From: Ruminococcaceae bacterium Marseille-P2935
GTDB taxonomy: Bacteria; Bacillota; Clostridia; Oscillospirales; Ruminococcaceae
Direction of reading: 5' to 3'
NCBI GenBank assembly: GCA_900104565.1
Contig: LT629951.1
Coordinates: forward strand, 1 to 64,000
Length of the DNA stretch: 64,000 bases
How positions within the stretch are numbered: the first letter of the stretch is position 1; each line of letters starts with the position of its first letter. This document shows positions 21,194 through 30,836 of this stretch, in pieces. Both the position numbers and the translations under genes were made by a program. A model generated the notes under the pieces. That model searched no databases. It was not told the DNA's origin and was given only the letters and a program-made list of their open reading frames with translations.

Positions 21194-21958
21194 TTAATCT
21201 ATTTTATAAATTTGCTGAACTTCTTTGCTGTTGCGAATTTCATCTGGAGTTCCAATTTTAAGCAGTTCTCCATGGTTTAATACCGCAACCCTGTCTGTAA
21301 TGCTGAGGGCAAACTCGATGTCATGCTCAATTACCAGAATAATTTTTTCTTTGGCAAGCTGTTTGATTAACCCGCCAATGAACACCCTTTCGGTGGGGCT
21401 TAAGCCCGCCATTGGTTCGTCAAACAGAATAATTTTGGGGTCAGACGCAAGTGCCATGCCCAGCTCTAGCTGGCGCTGTTCGCCGTGGGACATGTTTTTT
21501 ACCTTGACGTTCTCATAGTCTTCCAGCTTTATCTGCTTTAATATTTCATTGACCCGGTCACATTTTACCTTATTTGACCTCCAGGGCAAAAACCATTCTA
21601 AAAAACCCCGGGACTTGCCCCAGCTACTGTTTTTTAACGAAAGATACAAATTTTCTGTACAGGTTAAATCTTTAAACAGGTTACAGATTTGATAGGTTCT
21701 GGCCAGGCCAAGCTCGCTGCGTTTTTGCACCGGCAGGCGGCTTACATCCACCCCAAAAAGCGTTATCCTGCCTTCATCTAATGGAATTTCTCCGGTGATC
21801 AGGTTAAACAGGGTGGTTTTTCCGGCGCCGTTTGGGCCAATTAAAACCGCACTCTTTCCCTCATCCAATTCCAGAGATACCCGGTTGGTGGCTTTAATAC
21901 CGTCAAATGATTTGGAAACGTTCTCGATCACCAGGGCCGGCTGTTTTGTCTGGGTCAT
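21194..21958 (-). CDS. livG: branched-chain-type ABC transporter ATP-binding protein (LivG)
   Basis: A 254-residue ATPase with Walker A GPNGAGKTT (about 38-46), the LivG-type LARTYQICNLFKDLT segment, the signature region MSHGEQRQLELG (Ser-His-Gly rather than the standard Ser-Gly-Gly) and Walker B IILFDEPMAGLSPTE. The last 40 residues are the LivG C-terminal extension (NHGELLKIGTPDEIRNSKEVQQIY). Its ATGA start overlaps the stop of livM, so the two are coupled. Confidence 0.93.
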   Translation of the reverse strand: MTQTKQPALVIENVSKSFDGIKATNRVSLELDEGKSAVLIGPNGAGKTTLFNLITGEIPLDEGRITLFGVDVSRLPVQKRSELGLARTYQICNLFKDLTCTENLYLSLKNSSWGKSRGFLEWFLPWRSNKVKCDRVNEILKQIKLEDYENVKVKNMSHGEQRQLELGMALASDPKIILFDEPMAGLSPTERVFIGGLIKQLAKEKIILVIEHDIEFALSITDRVAVLNHGELLKIGTPDEIRNSKEVQQIYKID

Positions 21959-22929
21959 TTCAGCTCACCCCCTTCTTTTCTTCCCCTTTTAAAGCGCTCA
22001 AATACCGAAGTAAGGCCATCTGGTATTACCAGAATAACGGTTAAAAAAAGTAGCCCGGTAACAAGGGCATACCGCTTTGTAATGCCGCTCAGGGTCAGTT
22101 CTAAGGTGCGGTTGATTACTGTACCCAGAACAGAACCGCCGATAATGCTGTTGGTTCCGCCTAAAATAGACGAAATGAGCGCCTGGTTGCTGGAGTTCAT
22201 GCTCATTAAATCAGGGCTGATCATGCCGGTGTAATAGAGGAACAAAATACCCGACACGCTTGAAATAACCGCCGAAATCATAAATGCGCTCCATTTTAAC
22301 GCCGCGGTATTATAGCCCAGCGCAATCATGCGCGATTCGCTGTCTCTGATTCCCCGCAGACGCATGCCATAGGAGGACCGTGTCAGCAGCCACACCAGCA
22401 CAATGCAAATACCAAACAGAATAAAGGTCCAGTAATACTGGTTGACGTTTGGTTTATCTCCAAAAATATTCAGCGCCTCGGGGAACTGAATACCAAGCAG
22501 CCCCGTCGAGCCGTTGGTCAGGTCGGTCCATTGCAGCGCAATAGACCACACCAGCTGCGAGAGCACCAGCGTCAGCATTAAAAACGAGGTTTCTTTTGTT
22601 TTATTTACCATAACACCGCACACCGCCGCAAAAATAAGGGCTATGGCAAACCCCAACGGCAGAGAAAGCTGAAGGGGCATGATGTTTTTTACCTGGCAGA
22701 TTGCAATGGTGTAGGCCGTAATGGTGAAAGAAACCGGCACCATCAGTGAAAACAGCCCCAGCTGGCCCGCTAAAAAGGAAAATGATATGGTAAGCAGGCC
22801 AAAATACATATAGCGGATCATCATAGTTAAAAAAAACTGGGTCGAAAAAACAGGAATTGAAACCAAAAACAGCAGCAGTACAATAAAACCGGCCTGCTTA
22901 AGCCTGGCGGTATTTTTCAAAAACTTCAT
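21955..22929 (-). CDS. livM: branched-chain-type ABC transporter permease (LivM)
   Basis: A 324-residue permease with about nine hydrophobic segments. The conserved cytoplasmic loop EAA-like motif is seen as SYGMRLRGIRDSESRMIALGYN (about 190-212). It forms the transport channel with LivH. Overlaps livH upstream and livG downstream by 4 bp each. Confidence 0.92.
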   Translation of the reverse strand: MKFLKNTARLKQAGFIVLLLFLVSIPVFSTQFFLTMMIRYMYFGLLTISFSFLAGQLGLFSLMVPVSFTITAYTIAICQVKNIMPLQLSLPLGFAIALIFAAVCGVMVNKTKETSFLMLTLVLSQLVWSIALQWTDLTNGSTGLLGIQFPEALNIFGDKPNVNQYYWTFILFGICIVLVWLLTRSSYGMRLRGIRDSESRMIALGYNTAALKWSAFMISAVISSVSGILFLYYTGMISPDLMSMNSSNQALISSILGGTNSIIGGSVLGTVINRTLELTLSGITKRYALVTGLLFLTVILVIPDGLTSVFERFKRGRKEGGELK

Positions 22930-23783
22930 TTGGCTGGCCTCCTTCCAAAAAGGCCCTGGGGCCGAAACACCAAAACAATCGCAACCGGCGCAAACATAAA
23001 GAACAACGCAAACTGCGGTGCGAATACGGAACCAAAGGTAAAGATCATTCCAATTATCAATGCGCCTACAATGGCTCCTCCAAAGCTGCCCATTCCGCCT
23101 AAAATTACAATTAGCAGCGTATAAATCATTACTTTAGAATCTTCACCCGGAGAGATCATCTGGAAGGTTCCGCCAATCATGCCGGCCAAACCAGCCATAA
23201 ATCCCGAAACTGCAAATACCCATGTAAATAACCGGCCGACGTTGATGCCCAATGTAGAGACAATTTCAAAATTGTCTACACCGGCCCGAATAATCATCCC
23301 TATCTTTGTCTTCTTTAAAATAAGCCAAAAGGTAATGCCAATAACCGCTGCAAACAAAATAATAAACAGGTTGTATTTGGGAAAATTAATGCTTCCTATT
23401 GAAAACTGTCCCATCAGTATTTTGGGGATTTTAATCTGCCTTGGGAACCCTCCCCAAATCCAGATTGCCAGGTCGGCACAGATAACCGAAAACGATAATG
23501 TAATCAATGTCTCCATGGTGGTTTTCCCGCGGGCTCGCCGCAGCAGAAAAAATTCCTCAAAAAAAGATAATACGCCCATGGAAATGCCTGCCGCCAACAG
23601 CCCAAGGAACCAGTTCCCTGTAACCTTTAACACGTTCCAGCCCACAAAGCCGCCAAATAAGTAAAACGTTCCATGAGACATGTTAACAATGCGCAACAGA
23701 CCGAAGGAAAGATTTAAACCAATTGCCATAATAAACAAGTACCCGGCAATGGTAAGCCCATTTAAAAATGTAGAAAATATCAT
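22926..23783 (-). CDS. livH: branched-chain-type ABC transporter permease (LivH)
   Basis: A 285-residue permease with eight or so hydrophobic segments. The LivH N-terminal hallmark LFIMAIGLNLSFGLLRIVNMSHGTFYLFGGF is present, as is the loop TKIGMIIRAGVDNFEIVSTLGINV. The start is at an ATG preceded by GGGGG; an upstream ATG at 23831 would add 16 charged residues without a ribosome site. It is the first gene of the transporter block after a 414-bp gap from livJ. Confidence 0.92.
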   Translation of the reverse strand: MIFSTFLNGLTIAGYLFIMAIGLNLSFGLLRIVNMSHGTFYLFGGFVGWNVLKVTGNWFLGLLAAGISMGVLSFFEEFFLLRRARGKTTMETLITLSFSVICADLAIWIWGGFPRQIKIPKILMGQFSIGSINFPKYNLFIILFAAVIGITFWLILKKTKIGMIIRAGVDNFEIVSTLGINVGRLFTWVFAVSGFMAGLAGMIGGTFQMISPGEDSKVMIYTLLIVILGGMGSFGGAIVGALIIGMIFTFGSVFAPQFALFFMFAPVAIVLVFRPQGLFGRRPAK

Positions 23784-23977
23784 CTTATGCCCCCAGTATT
23801 CATGATATAGACAGTAAACCCGAAAACCCATGCGTTCTCAAGCAGCAGGCCATAGGCACCGGCATGCCCGGCCCGGGCATGGGCTCACCCATGCGGCCTT
23901 CCAAAAGTTCACCATGTGGCGGCCTCGTCCGTTTTCCAAATGCTTAAAGTCCTTTTTAACCTTTTCAATGTGGGTGA

Positions 23978-24017
23978 TGACAGCACACTGCCGCCCTGGG
24001 ACTGCAGTGTGCTGTCA
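23978..24017 (-). other. 14-bp hairpin between livJ and livH
   Basis: TGACAGCACACTGC and GCAGTGTGCTGTCA form a perfect 14-bp stem around a 12-nt loop. No T-run follows on the minus strand, so it resembles an mRNA-stabilising or processing hairpin after the abundant binding-protein message more than a terminator. The rest of 23784-24197 has a GC-palindrome near 23866 and no gene. Confidence 0.8.
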
Positions 24018-24197
24018 ACCGTATCATTTTAAAAATCAAAGGGTTCTTTGTTTTGTGTTACTCCCCCATGTGCATTGCCCAATACAATGATCAGGCCGTG
24101 CAGGCTGCTGCCGTGGTTTTTCTGAACTGTTTCCTGCCTTTTTCCATGACTGCTGCAAGGAGGATGCCCGGCAGGGAATGCGTATGGCCTGTAAAAG

Positions 24198-25607
24198 TTA
24201 CTTCCAACCGCCGTTTTTCACAAGTTCATCAACATAATCCTTGCCCAGGTATTTTTCAATATCTTTCATATAAGCGTCTTTGGTGGTGTATGGGTAGTCT
24301 CTGGCGTCAGGCGGCATAGACATGTACTGCTCTTTATATGCGTCATACGGTCCAAACTGGCTGACGTTTTCAAAGGTCTTAACAATCTTGTTCTGCAAAT
24401 TGCCGTTTGCATCTAAAATAACTTCTTTAACATACACGTTCTGAGTGGCATTGTGGAACTCGTCAAAGAAGAAGGTTCCCCGCGGAGAGTCGGTCACTTT
24501 TTGAGAAACAATTGCTTCAATAATAGCATTCAGGTCATCGGTTTTCCAGCCTACTGCGTCCAGGCCGCGAATAATGCAGCGGATGGTGTCATAGCCCTGA
24601 ACCGACACAGCGTCAGGAGAGGTACCAAACTTTTCGGTGTACTTTTTAATAAATTCCTGGTTGGCCGGAATATCGCTGCCGTCTACATAATGGCCGGCAG
24701 ATTTTACCCCTACAAAGCCTTCCGACACTTCGGTCAGCACGTTCACGTCGGCTACGTTGGTTCCGCCGATCAGCTGCGGGAACACCTTGTTCATACCGTA
24801 CTGTTCCCATGCTTTCCAGAAGGAGATGATGGTCGCACCGCCGTCATTGAGGAACACGGCGTCATACTGGCCGGCCATACCCTGCAGTTTGCCCATGATG
24901 GAGCTGAAATCCAGGTTGCCTTCCGGGTACCATATGTACTCTATCTGCTCGCCGCCATTTTCCATAAAGCCTCTGCAAAAACCGGCAGCCTGGCCCCAAG
25001 GGTAAGAATAGTCGGCGCCCACCGAAATAATCTTTTTATAACCCAGCTCTTTGGCAACATACTGGCCATAATGGAACATCACCTGATCAGCTGTCCACCC
25101 TGCGCGGATCATATTGGGCGAATAATTGCGCATGGTCATATCCTGCGGAGCAGAATAACCCGGCATAAAGATAACGTCCGGGTTCTTCTTCAGCCATTCT
25201 GCCTGAGCGTCGCCCTCATGGCCGGTAACCGAACCGATTAAAAACTTGCAGTTGTCCTTTTGTTTCAGGCTGTCCAGCTTGGTAACTGCCAGTTCGGCTT
25301 CCATTTTTGTGTCTTCAATAAACAGTTTAATGTCGTCCTGGCGGCCTTCTACCTCAATACCAAGCTGAATGCCTTTTACCAGGTTTTCGCCAAGGGCTGC
25401 AACAAACCCTGAATACGGGCAGGTTACGCCTACGTTAATGGGGGAATCGGGTTTTACTTTTGCATTGGGGTCCGCTGACGGTTCTGGGGTAACCGCGGTG
25501 CTGCCCGCGGGGGGAGGTGCGGAGCTTGGCTGCCCACCGCCTGCGCAAGCTGTAAACAGTGTCGACAGAATAACCAGTACCATTAGAATTGATAATGCTT
25601 TTTTCAC
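24198..25607 (-). CDS. livJ: substrate-binding lipoprotein of Liv-type ABC importer
   Basis: A 469-residue type-1 periplasmic binding protein (Peripla_BP_6 fold). The signal peptide ends in lipobox LFTAC (Cys at residue 21), so the mature protein is tethered outside the membrane. PINVGVTCPYSGFVAALGENLVKGIQLG and YDTIRCIIRGLDAVGWKT match the branched-chain amino acid/amide/urea-type group. It feeds LivHMGF. It starts at GTG with AGAGGAGG 7 nt upstream. The ligand is unknown; the operon context hints at an organic acid. Confidence 0.92.
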   Translation of the reverse strand: MKKALSILMVLVILSTLFTACAGGGQPSSAPPPAGSTAVTPEPSADPNAKVKPDSPINVGVTCPYSGFVAALGENLVKGIQLGIEVEGRQDDIKLFIEDTKMEAELAVTKLDSLKQKDNCKFLIGSVTGHEGDAQAEWLKKNPDVIFMPGYSAPQDMTMRNYSPNMIRAGWTADQVMFHYGQYVAKELGYKKIISVGADYSYPWGQAAGFCRGFMENGGEQIEYIWYPEGNLDFSSIMGKLQGMAGQYDAVFLNDGGATIISFWKAWEQYGMNKVFPQLIGGTNVADVNVLTEVSEGFVGVKSAGHYVDGSDIPANQEFIKKYTEKFGTSPDAVSVQGYDTIRCIIRGLDAVGWKTDDLNAIIEAIVSQKVTDSPRGTFFFDEFHNATQNVYVKEVILDANGNLQNKIVKTFENVSQFGPYDAYKEQYMSMPPDARDYPYTTKDAYMKDIEKYLGKDYVDELVKNGGWK

Positions 25608-25634
25608 CTTATTTCCTCCTCTTCATTTTTATTG

Positions 25635-26462
25635 CTAAAATTTAATACTTTTAAATTTTTGTATATGCTGCGTCAAGGCTGTCTCTATAGGCAGGCGCTC
25701 TGCACTGGAGGCCCCATAAAAACCATGTACCCCTTTGGTGCGGCTTAATACATATTCGGCATCCGAAGGTTCGGCGATTGGTCCCCCGTGGCAAAGAACA
25801 ATCACATCGGGGTTTACCGAAACAGCTGCGTCATGAATCTCCTGAACAATTGTAACCGCTGCATCCAAATTCATCACCGAATCGGCACCAATGGTTCCGC
25901 CAACGGTGCAGCCAACATGGGCAACAATAATATCCGCTCCGGCCTTGGCCATTTCAATAGCTTCGTCGGCATTAAAGGAATACGGGGTGGTCAGCAGGTC
26001 CATTTCATGAGCAATGCGAATCATCTCTACCTCTTTGTCGTAGCCGAGCCCGGTTTCTTCAAAATTGGCTCTGGCACGCCCCTCAAACAGCCCTACCGTT
26101 GGAAAGTTTTGTACCCCCGAGTAGCCAATCTCTTTAATTTTGGTTAAAAACCAGCGCATATCCTTAAACGGGTCGGTTCCGTTTACACCTGCCAGTACCG
26201 GCGTATTCTTTACCACCGGAAGAATCTCACCAGCCATATCCATAACAATGGCGTTGGCATCTCCAAATGCCAATAACCCTGCCGAAGAACCTCTGCCCGC
26301 CATGCGGTACCTGCCCGAGTTATACACAATAATAAGGTCTGTTCCGCCGGCTTCTTCAAACTTTGCACTGATTCCGGTGCCGGCGCCTGTTCCAATAATG
26401 GGCACCCCTTTTTCAATGTTATCTCTTAACCGACGCAGAATCTCGCTTCTTGCAATTGTCAT
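25635..26462 (-). CDS. phosphoenolpyruvate-hydrolase-family TIM-barrel protein
   Basis: A 275-residue protein of the PEP_hydrolase (PF09370-type) family. [46 protein letters not shown] and the C-terminal [35 protein letters not shown] are family hallmarks. The fold is a TIM barrel of the pyruvate-binding type, but the physiological substrate is poorly known. It follows the Tm-1-like gene; the two correspond to the two halves of the plant Tm-1 protein. It precedes livJ by only 27 bp. Confidence 0.88.
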   Translation of the reverse strand: MTIARSEILRRLRDNIEKGVPIIGTGAGTGISAKFEEAGGTDLIIVYNSGRYRMAGRGSSAGLLAFGDANAIVMDMAGEILPVVKNTPVLAGVNGTDPFKDMRWFLTKIKEIGYSGVQNFPTVGLFEGRARANFEETGLGYDKEVEMIRIAHEMDLLTTPYSFNADEAIEMAKAGADIIVAHVGCTVGGTIGADSVMNLDAAVTIVQEIHDAAVSVNPDVIVLCHGGPIAEPSDAEYVLSRTKGVHGFYGASSAERLPIETALTQHIQKFKSIKF

Positions 26463-26695
26463 AAATCGGTTCCCCTTTCTGCTTTGCTTTTATTTAATGT
26501 AGCAAAAATATTCCTGTGCCCGCCCATTGCCTTAGCGCGCTCTTTTGCAATGCCAGCACATAAGAAGCTGAAAATAAAGTGGTTTTCGCAATTTTTGTTA
26601 AGGGTTGTCTTCCTTGCAGAAAGCTAATTCGCTCTGCAGCCCCTTGTTTTTGCCAGCCTTTTTACCTCTTAATCGGTTATATGTAATCAGCTGGT

Positions 26696-27919
26696 TTATT
26701 TTTGGTTTAACATTTGCAGCAGTATCTCCACGCTTTTTTGAGAAAACTCCAAATCGTTAATATTAGCGTCAATCTCCACCGCTTCTATTCCCTTTTTCAG
26801 GTTGTCTTTTACCGTCTGGTACAGGGCTTTGTCAACCTCCCAATCGCAAAAGGGCTGGCCCTCTCCGTCTAAAATAGAAACGCCCCGCAGCGGGAATAAA
26901 AACTTAACCGGCCCCTTGGCCGCATTTGCCTTTTCGGCAAAAATTTTACCCATTTTTATGTTTTCTTCCAAATTGGTGCGCATCAGCGTAACCATGGGGT
27001 TCCATTCATATAGCTGCCTGCCGCTTTCTTTTAGCACGCTTGGAACAGATGCCATGCCCCGAAAATTAACCATATCCACACACCCAGGCACAATCAGGTG
27101 AGGAATTCCCATTTTCCCCGGTGCATCCAGGCGGGCCGTCCCCGCCGACAACACACCACCGCCGACTTCGTCAGCCCACTCGGTGGTGGTAATATCCAGC
27201 ACCGCCACCGGGTACCCTTCCTCAGTCAGTTCTTCCATAGCACGGCCGCCTGTTCCGGTAGCATGAAAAATCATGGTATCGTAGCCCTGTTCATCCAATA
27301 GCCGGGCGCACTGCTCAACACACTGTGTGCTGTTGCCAAACATGGAAATAAATATAATCTGGCGGTCCGCATTATTTTCGGTTATCCGGCTTGCTGCCAT
27401 GCCGCAAACAGCCCCTGCCGCACGGGTAATGATTTTGCGTGAAAACTGATTGACCCCGCATATATCTACCACCGAAGGGAAAAGCACAATATCTTTAGTG
27501 CCAACATACTCGCTGGTATCCCCCGATGCCAGGGTTGTGATACAAACTTTTGGGAACCCTACCGGCAGATTGCGCATGGCGGTTGTGGCAATTGAGGTGC
27601 CTCCTCCGCCGCCCATGCCAATCACAGCACAGATTTTGCCCTGTGCATAAAGCTGATCCACCACTTTTTGAGCGCCCGTGCACATGATGCGCATGGCGTA
27701 ACCTCGGTCGGCTTTCTCCCTCAGGGCCGCAATGGAACTTCCCGCTGCCGCGGCAACCTTGTCGGCCTCAATATCAACAGGGAAAATTTGTGTTGTCCCC
27801 ATGACCCCGGTATTCATCGTCATCACTTCGATACCGTGTTTTAGCACCTCGTCATAAAGCAGTGAAAATTCCCGCCCCTTGGTGTCAAAAGTACCCAGCA
27901 TTAAAATTTTTTGTTTCAT
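26696..27919 (-). CDS. Tm-1-like / UPF0261 protein
   Basis: A 407-residue protein of the UPF0261 family. KILMLGTFDTKGREF, MGGGGGTSIATTAM, FGNSTQCVEQC, MIFHATGTGGRAMEELTEEG and the C-terminal VDMVNFRGMASVP are characteristic. In plant Tm-1 this part binds ATP; the bacterial role is not established. The second of two adjacent ATGs is chosen because GGAGG lies six bases before it. It is the first gene of the operon, so it follows the AT-rich regulatory region. A 233-bp gap separates it from the next gene. Confidence 0.88.
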   Translation of the reverse strand: MKQKILMLGTFDTKGREFSLLYDEVLKHGIEVMTMNTGVMGTTQIFPVDIEADKVAAAAGSSIAALREKADRGYAMRIMCTGAQKVVDQLYAQGKICAVIGMGGGGGTSIATTAMRNLPVGFPKVCITTLASGDTSEYVGTKDIVLFPSVVDICGVNQFSRKIITRAAGAVCGMAASRITENNADRQIIFISMFGNSTQCVEQCARLLDEQGYDTMIFHATGTGGRAMEELTEEGYPVAVLDITTTEWADEVGGGVLSAGTARLDAPGKMGIPHLIVPGCVDMVNFRGMASVPSVLKESGRQLYEWNPMVTLMRTNLEENIKMGKIFAEKANAAKGPVKFLFPLRGVSILDGEGQPFCDWEVDKALYQTVKDNLKKGIEAVEIDANINDLEFSQKSVEILLQMLNQK

Positions 27920-28300
27920 CATTCTCCTCCAAATCAAAACGGCCCAAAATTTTGGAAAGTTTCAAAAACAATTGGAATTTGTTACCATTTCTTCTTTATC
28001 TTATCATTCTTTTCACAAAGCGTCAATAATAATATTATCCAAATAATTATTATAATGTTATCATAATTTACCCATATGCTTTTGTATTTTGCCCTTACCT
28101 TTATTTAATTTATTGTTTATATCACCAAAACAACGAAGCATATGCTTGTACAATTGATTACAATACAAGTTTGTCGTAAATAATCAAATTATGCGGTATT
28201 CTGTTTTTCAAAAATATTTAAATAATTTTTAGCAATATATTATCATAATTTATTTGTGTATTTGAGGTAATTAATTTCTCTTCTTCTGCAGTTATTAACA
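27920..28300 (-). promoter_or_regulatory. AT-rich regulatory region ahead of the operon
   Basis: About 380 bp with very high AT content. TTATCATAA occurs at 28058 and 28240, and related sites (TATTATCC at 28034) lie nearby. These match the site upstream of the LacI-type gene. A promoter is expected here but no single -10/-35 pair stands out. Confidence 0.5.
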
Positions 28301-28831
28301 TCTTTTGTTTTTTTTGTTGAAAACAGGGCGAATTGTTTTTTCCTAAACTGAAGCGGAATAGGGCCTGGTTGAAGCGGCGAAGGGCATGGCTCCCTCAAAA
28401 CATACATTCAGGTTTTCTGGACCCAAAAGTTTGGCCCCGCTCCCGCTAACCCTGGGTTGTACCGCCGGCCAAAAGAGAGGGGGGCTCTGGCAGGCCGCTA
28501 TTCACCCATGAACCAATCAGCGTAAGCACTTAACCGGCAGGCCTAATCCCTTTGCAATTTGCAGGTTAAACGGCAGGGTTTGTAAATTGTTTCTCCCCTC
28601 ATCGTTCCCCCAGACGGAACCGGAACATGCTGCGGAAAAATATGCAGGCGGAACTCCTTTTAAAAAGCACTGAAAATTTTATCTTCCCTATTATGTATCT
28701 TAACCGTCAAAACAATTGACTCTAAAAATTTTTTCTTTCCTGAAAAGCATTTGATTGCCATTCCCTTCGCTCGAATCCCAGGCAAATGCCGACAAAATTT
28801 ACCACCGGCAAAGCCGGAGGCTAGCAGTGCA
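28300..28831. other. intergenic, nothing recognised
   Basis: About 530 bp. It holds no convincing gene, tRNA or repeat unit. Confidence 0.45.
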
Positions 28832-28878
28832 AATAAAAAAGGAAGCCCTGGGGCAAGCTGCCTCAGGGCCTCCTTTTT
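28832..28878 (-). terminator. intrinsic terminator after IseA-like gene
   Basis: GGAAGCCCTGGGGCA and TGCCTCAGGGCCTCC form a stem with a short loop and A/T runs on both sides. It lies about 180 bp after the stop of the minus-strand lipoprotein gene. Confidence 0.75.
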
Positions 28879-29061
28879 ATACCAACAGAATACATGCCAA
28901 CTGCACTCATTTATTATTTACTAATCGTATAATAATTATTAAATTACCTTTTAGTATTATTGCAACTGCTTTTTCACCCGAGCCAAAACCCAATACGCAA
29001 CCTGTTTCGGTATAATCTGGCAAGATTATTTTAAGGTGCATCAATGCGAAATAGCGCGCCC

Positions 29062-29697
29062 CTACACCGCACTGGCCAGCCGCCAGCCGCTGTCGGTTTT
29101 TTCCAGCGTCAGCTGCCCTTCCCCTTTTGTTTGATAATTGTCCATATTCTCCATTTGAACTACAACCTTCGTGTCCGACTGCTGGACCACCTCTATGGTT
29201 GCAGTCTGCCAGTCAAATCCACTGTTGGTTCCCATTTGATTCAAATCAATTTTTAGTATATTATCTTCTTCTATATACCTTTTGTATTGTCCTTCAAAAC
29301 CATCTTTATAAAAATGATCCTGGGCAAACTGGGAAGTGAATACCGTTTCAACCGCTGTTTTAATCTCTTGAATTGACTGATAGGTGTCGCTTGTTACCGG
29401 CACAAACCATTGACCGCCATCTGCGGGCGGTTCCCCTGCCGCAGCCTGGTCATATTCCAAACCATTCCCCCAAAAGATTCCAGTTATCTCCTTGGCTTTG
29501 GGCAGGTTATCATCCAGCCAGTTTTTAATTTCTTCTTTGCTTATTGCCGAGCCAGACGCTTCTGCACCTGCTCCACTTCCTTGAGGCAGCGAAACGCTGT
29601 ACGAGGCAACACCCGATGATGCGTCGTCTTTCCCGGTACATCCGGCAGAGACTGCTATTAAAAGCATAACAAGAAGAAACGCCCAAATTTTTTTCAA
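29062..29697 (-). CDS. lipoprotein resembling IseA (DL-endopeptidase inhibitor)
   Basis: A 211-residue lipoprotein. The TTG start with AAAGGTGG upstream gives a signal peptide ending in lipobox AVSAGC. A Ser/Gly/Ala linker follows, then a compact C-terminal domain (about 65-211). Features such as WFVPVTSDTYQSIQEIKTAVETVFT, a DFDWQTATIEVV-like strand and a terminal TDSGWRL resemble IseA, which inhibits cell-wall DL-endopeptidases. The resemblance is by eye and weak. The gene stands alone, near repeat element 2. Confidence 0.6.
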   Translation of the reverse strand: MKKIWAFLLVMLLIAVSAGCTGKDDASSGVASYSVSLPQGSGAGAEASGSAISKEEIKNWLDDNLPKAKEITGIFWGNGLEYDQAAAGEPPADGGQWFVPVTSDTYQSIQEIKTAVETVFTSQFAQDHFYKDGFEGQYKRYIEEDNILKIDLNQMGTNSGFDWQTATIEVVQQSDTKVVVQMENMDNYQTKGEGQLTLEKTDSGWRLASAV

Positions 29698-29942
29698 ACC
29701 GATTACCACCTTTCTCTCCCCATAGGGTATGAAAACATTTTGCCCCAAACACGTTATTTCAAATCAGCCCCAATGGCTTTCTAACCTTCCCAGCCTTATT
29801 TAAAATACGTGTAGTATAAAATTATTATTAATTTACTAAAACACCATTAATCTTATGGTGTGAAGCCCACTCTTTTTAAGCTGCAAACAGTTTTGCGCCC
29901 TTATACATTTTATCCTTCCATTTTATTTTGGAATAATTTATG

Positions 29943-30297
29943 ATGAGGTTATTATACCATGAACATAAAGTGTGAATGGTATAATTGGCCATTGGGCCGC
30001 TTGTCGGCCTGGCCATGAAAGTATAATAGCCGCTTTGCGGTTATTATGCCATGAACACGAAGTGTGAATGGTATAGTTGGCCATTGGGCCGCTTGTCGGC
30101 CTGGCCATGAAAGTATAATAGCCGCTTTGCGGTTATTATACCATGAACATGAAGTGTGAATGGTATAGTTGGCCATTGGGCCGCTTGTCGGCCTGGCCAT
30201 GAAAGTATAATAGCCGCTTTGCGGTTATTATGCCATGAACATGAAGTGTGAATGGTATAGTTGGCCATCAAAAGTTGGTTGCCGCCTAACCGGCGAG
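29943..30297. repeat. 92-bp tandem three-hairpin repeat
   Basis: The unit TTGGCCATTGGGCCGC recurs at 29985, 30077, 30169 and (partial) 30261, exactly 92 bp apart. Each unit has a hairpin ATACCAT/ATGGTAT, a hairpin GGCCG/CGGCC, and an 11-bp stem ATAATAGCCGC / GCGGTTATTAT. The last stem shares GGTTATTATACC with the ends of the composite elements. Units are nearly identical. The short frames across it shift with the 92-bp period and are not genes. Confidence 0.92.
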
Positions 30298-30836
30298 CCA
30301 TTGGCCATAATTAGGTACAATATCTGCTTTACAGTCCAGTTATTTGTACAGAATTTCAATATTCTCGGGTACCCATTGAAAACCTTTGATTAGCAACTGC
30401 AGTAAGGTTATTCATACGAAAAGTGTATCAATGTTCTAGAAAGCCATTTAGAATCTCTGATTTTATTTAGCGAGTGCGGTTATTCCCTATGCGGGGGGCA
30501 GGTACTTTTACTCGTGTAAAAGTACCCAAAACACGCTGCCCGCCTCAGGGTTTTACTCTTTGCACCTGAGGCGGCTGACGCCTGGTTTTATGCCCTGCAC
30601 AGTTGCACTCGGCTGCACCACTCCAAGCGCCTTTGCTAACCGGCAGCGCGCCGCGGTGCAGCGGCCTGCGGCCGTGACCCTCGGGGCTTTCCATGTTTGC
30701 ACATCAAAAGGCATCCGGCTACCCGTCGGCAGGTGCAGGGCAGTAGCCGAAAAAACTCATTGGAGTATACCCCGTACTGGGTCACAATCAAAACTGTTGG
30801 TTTTGTAGTGGGTGGGGTTATTCATACACAACGTGT

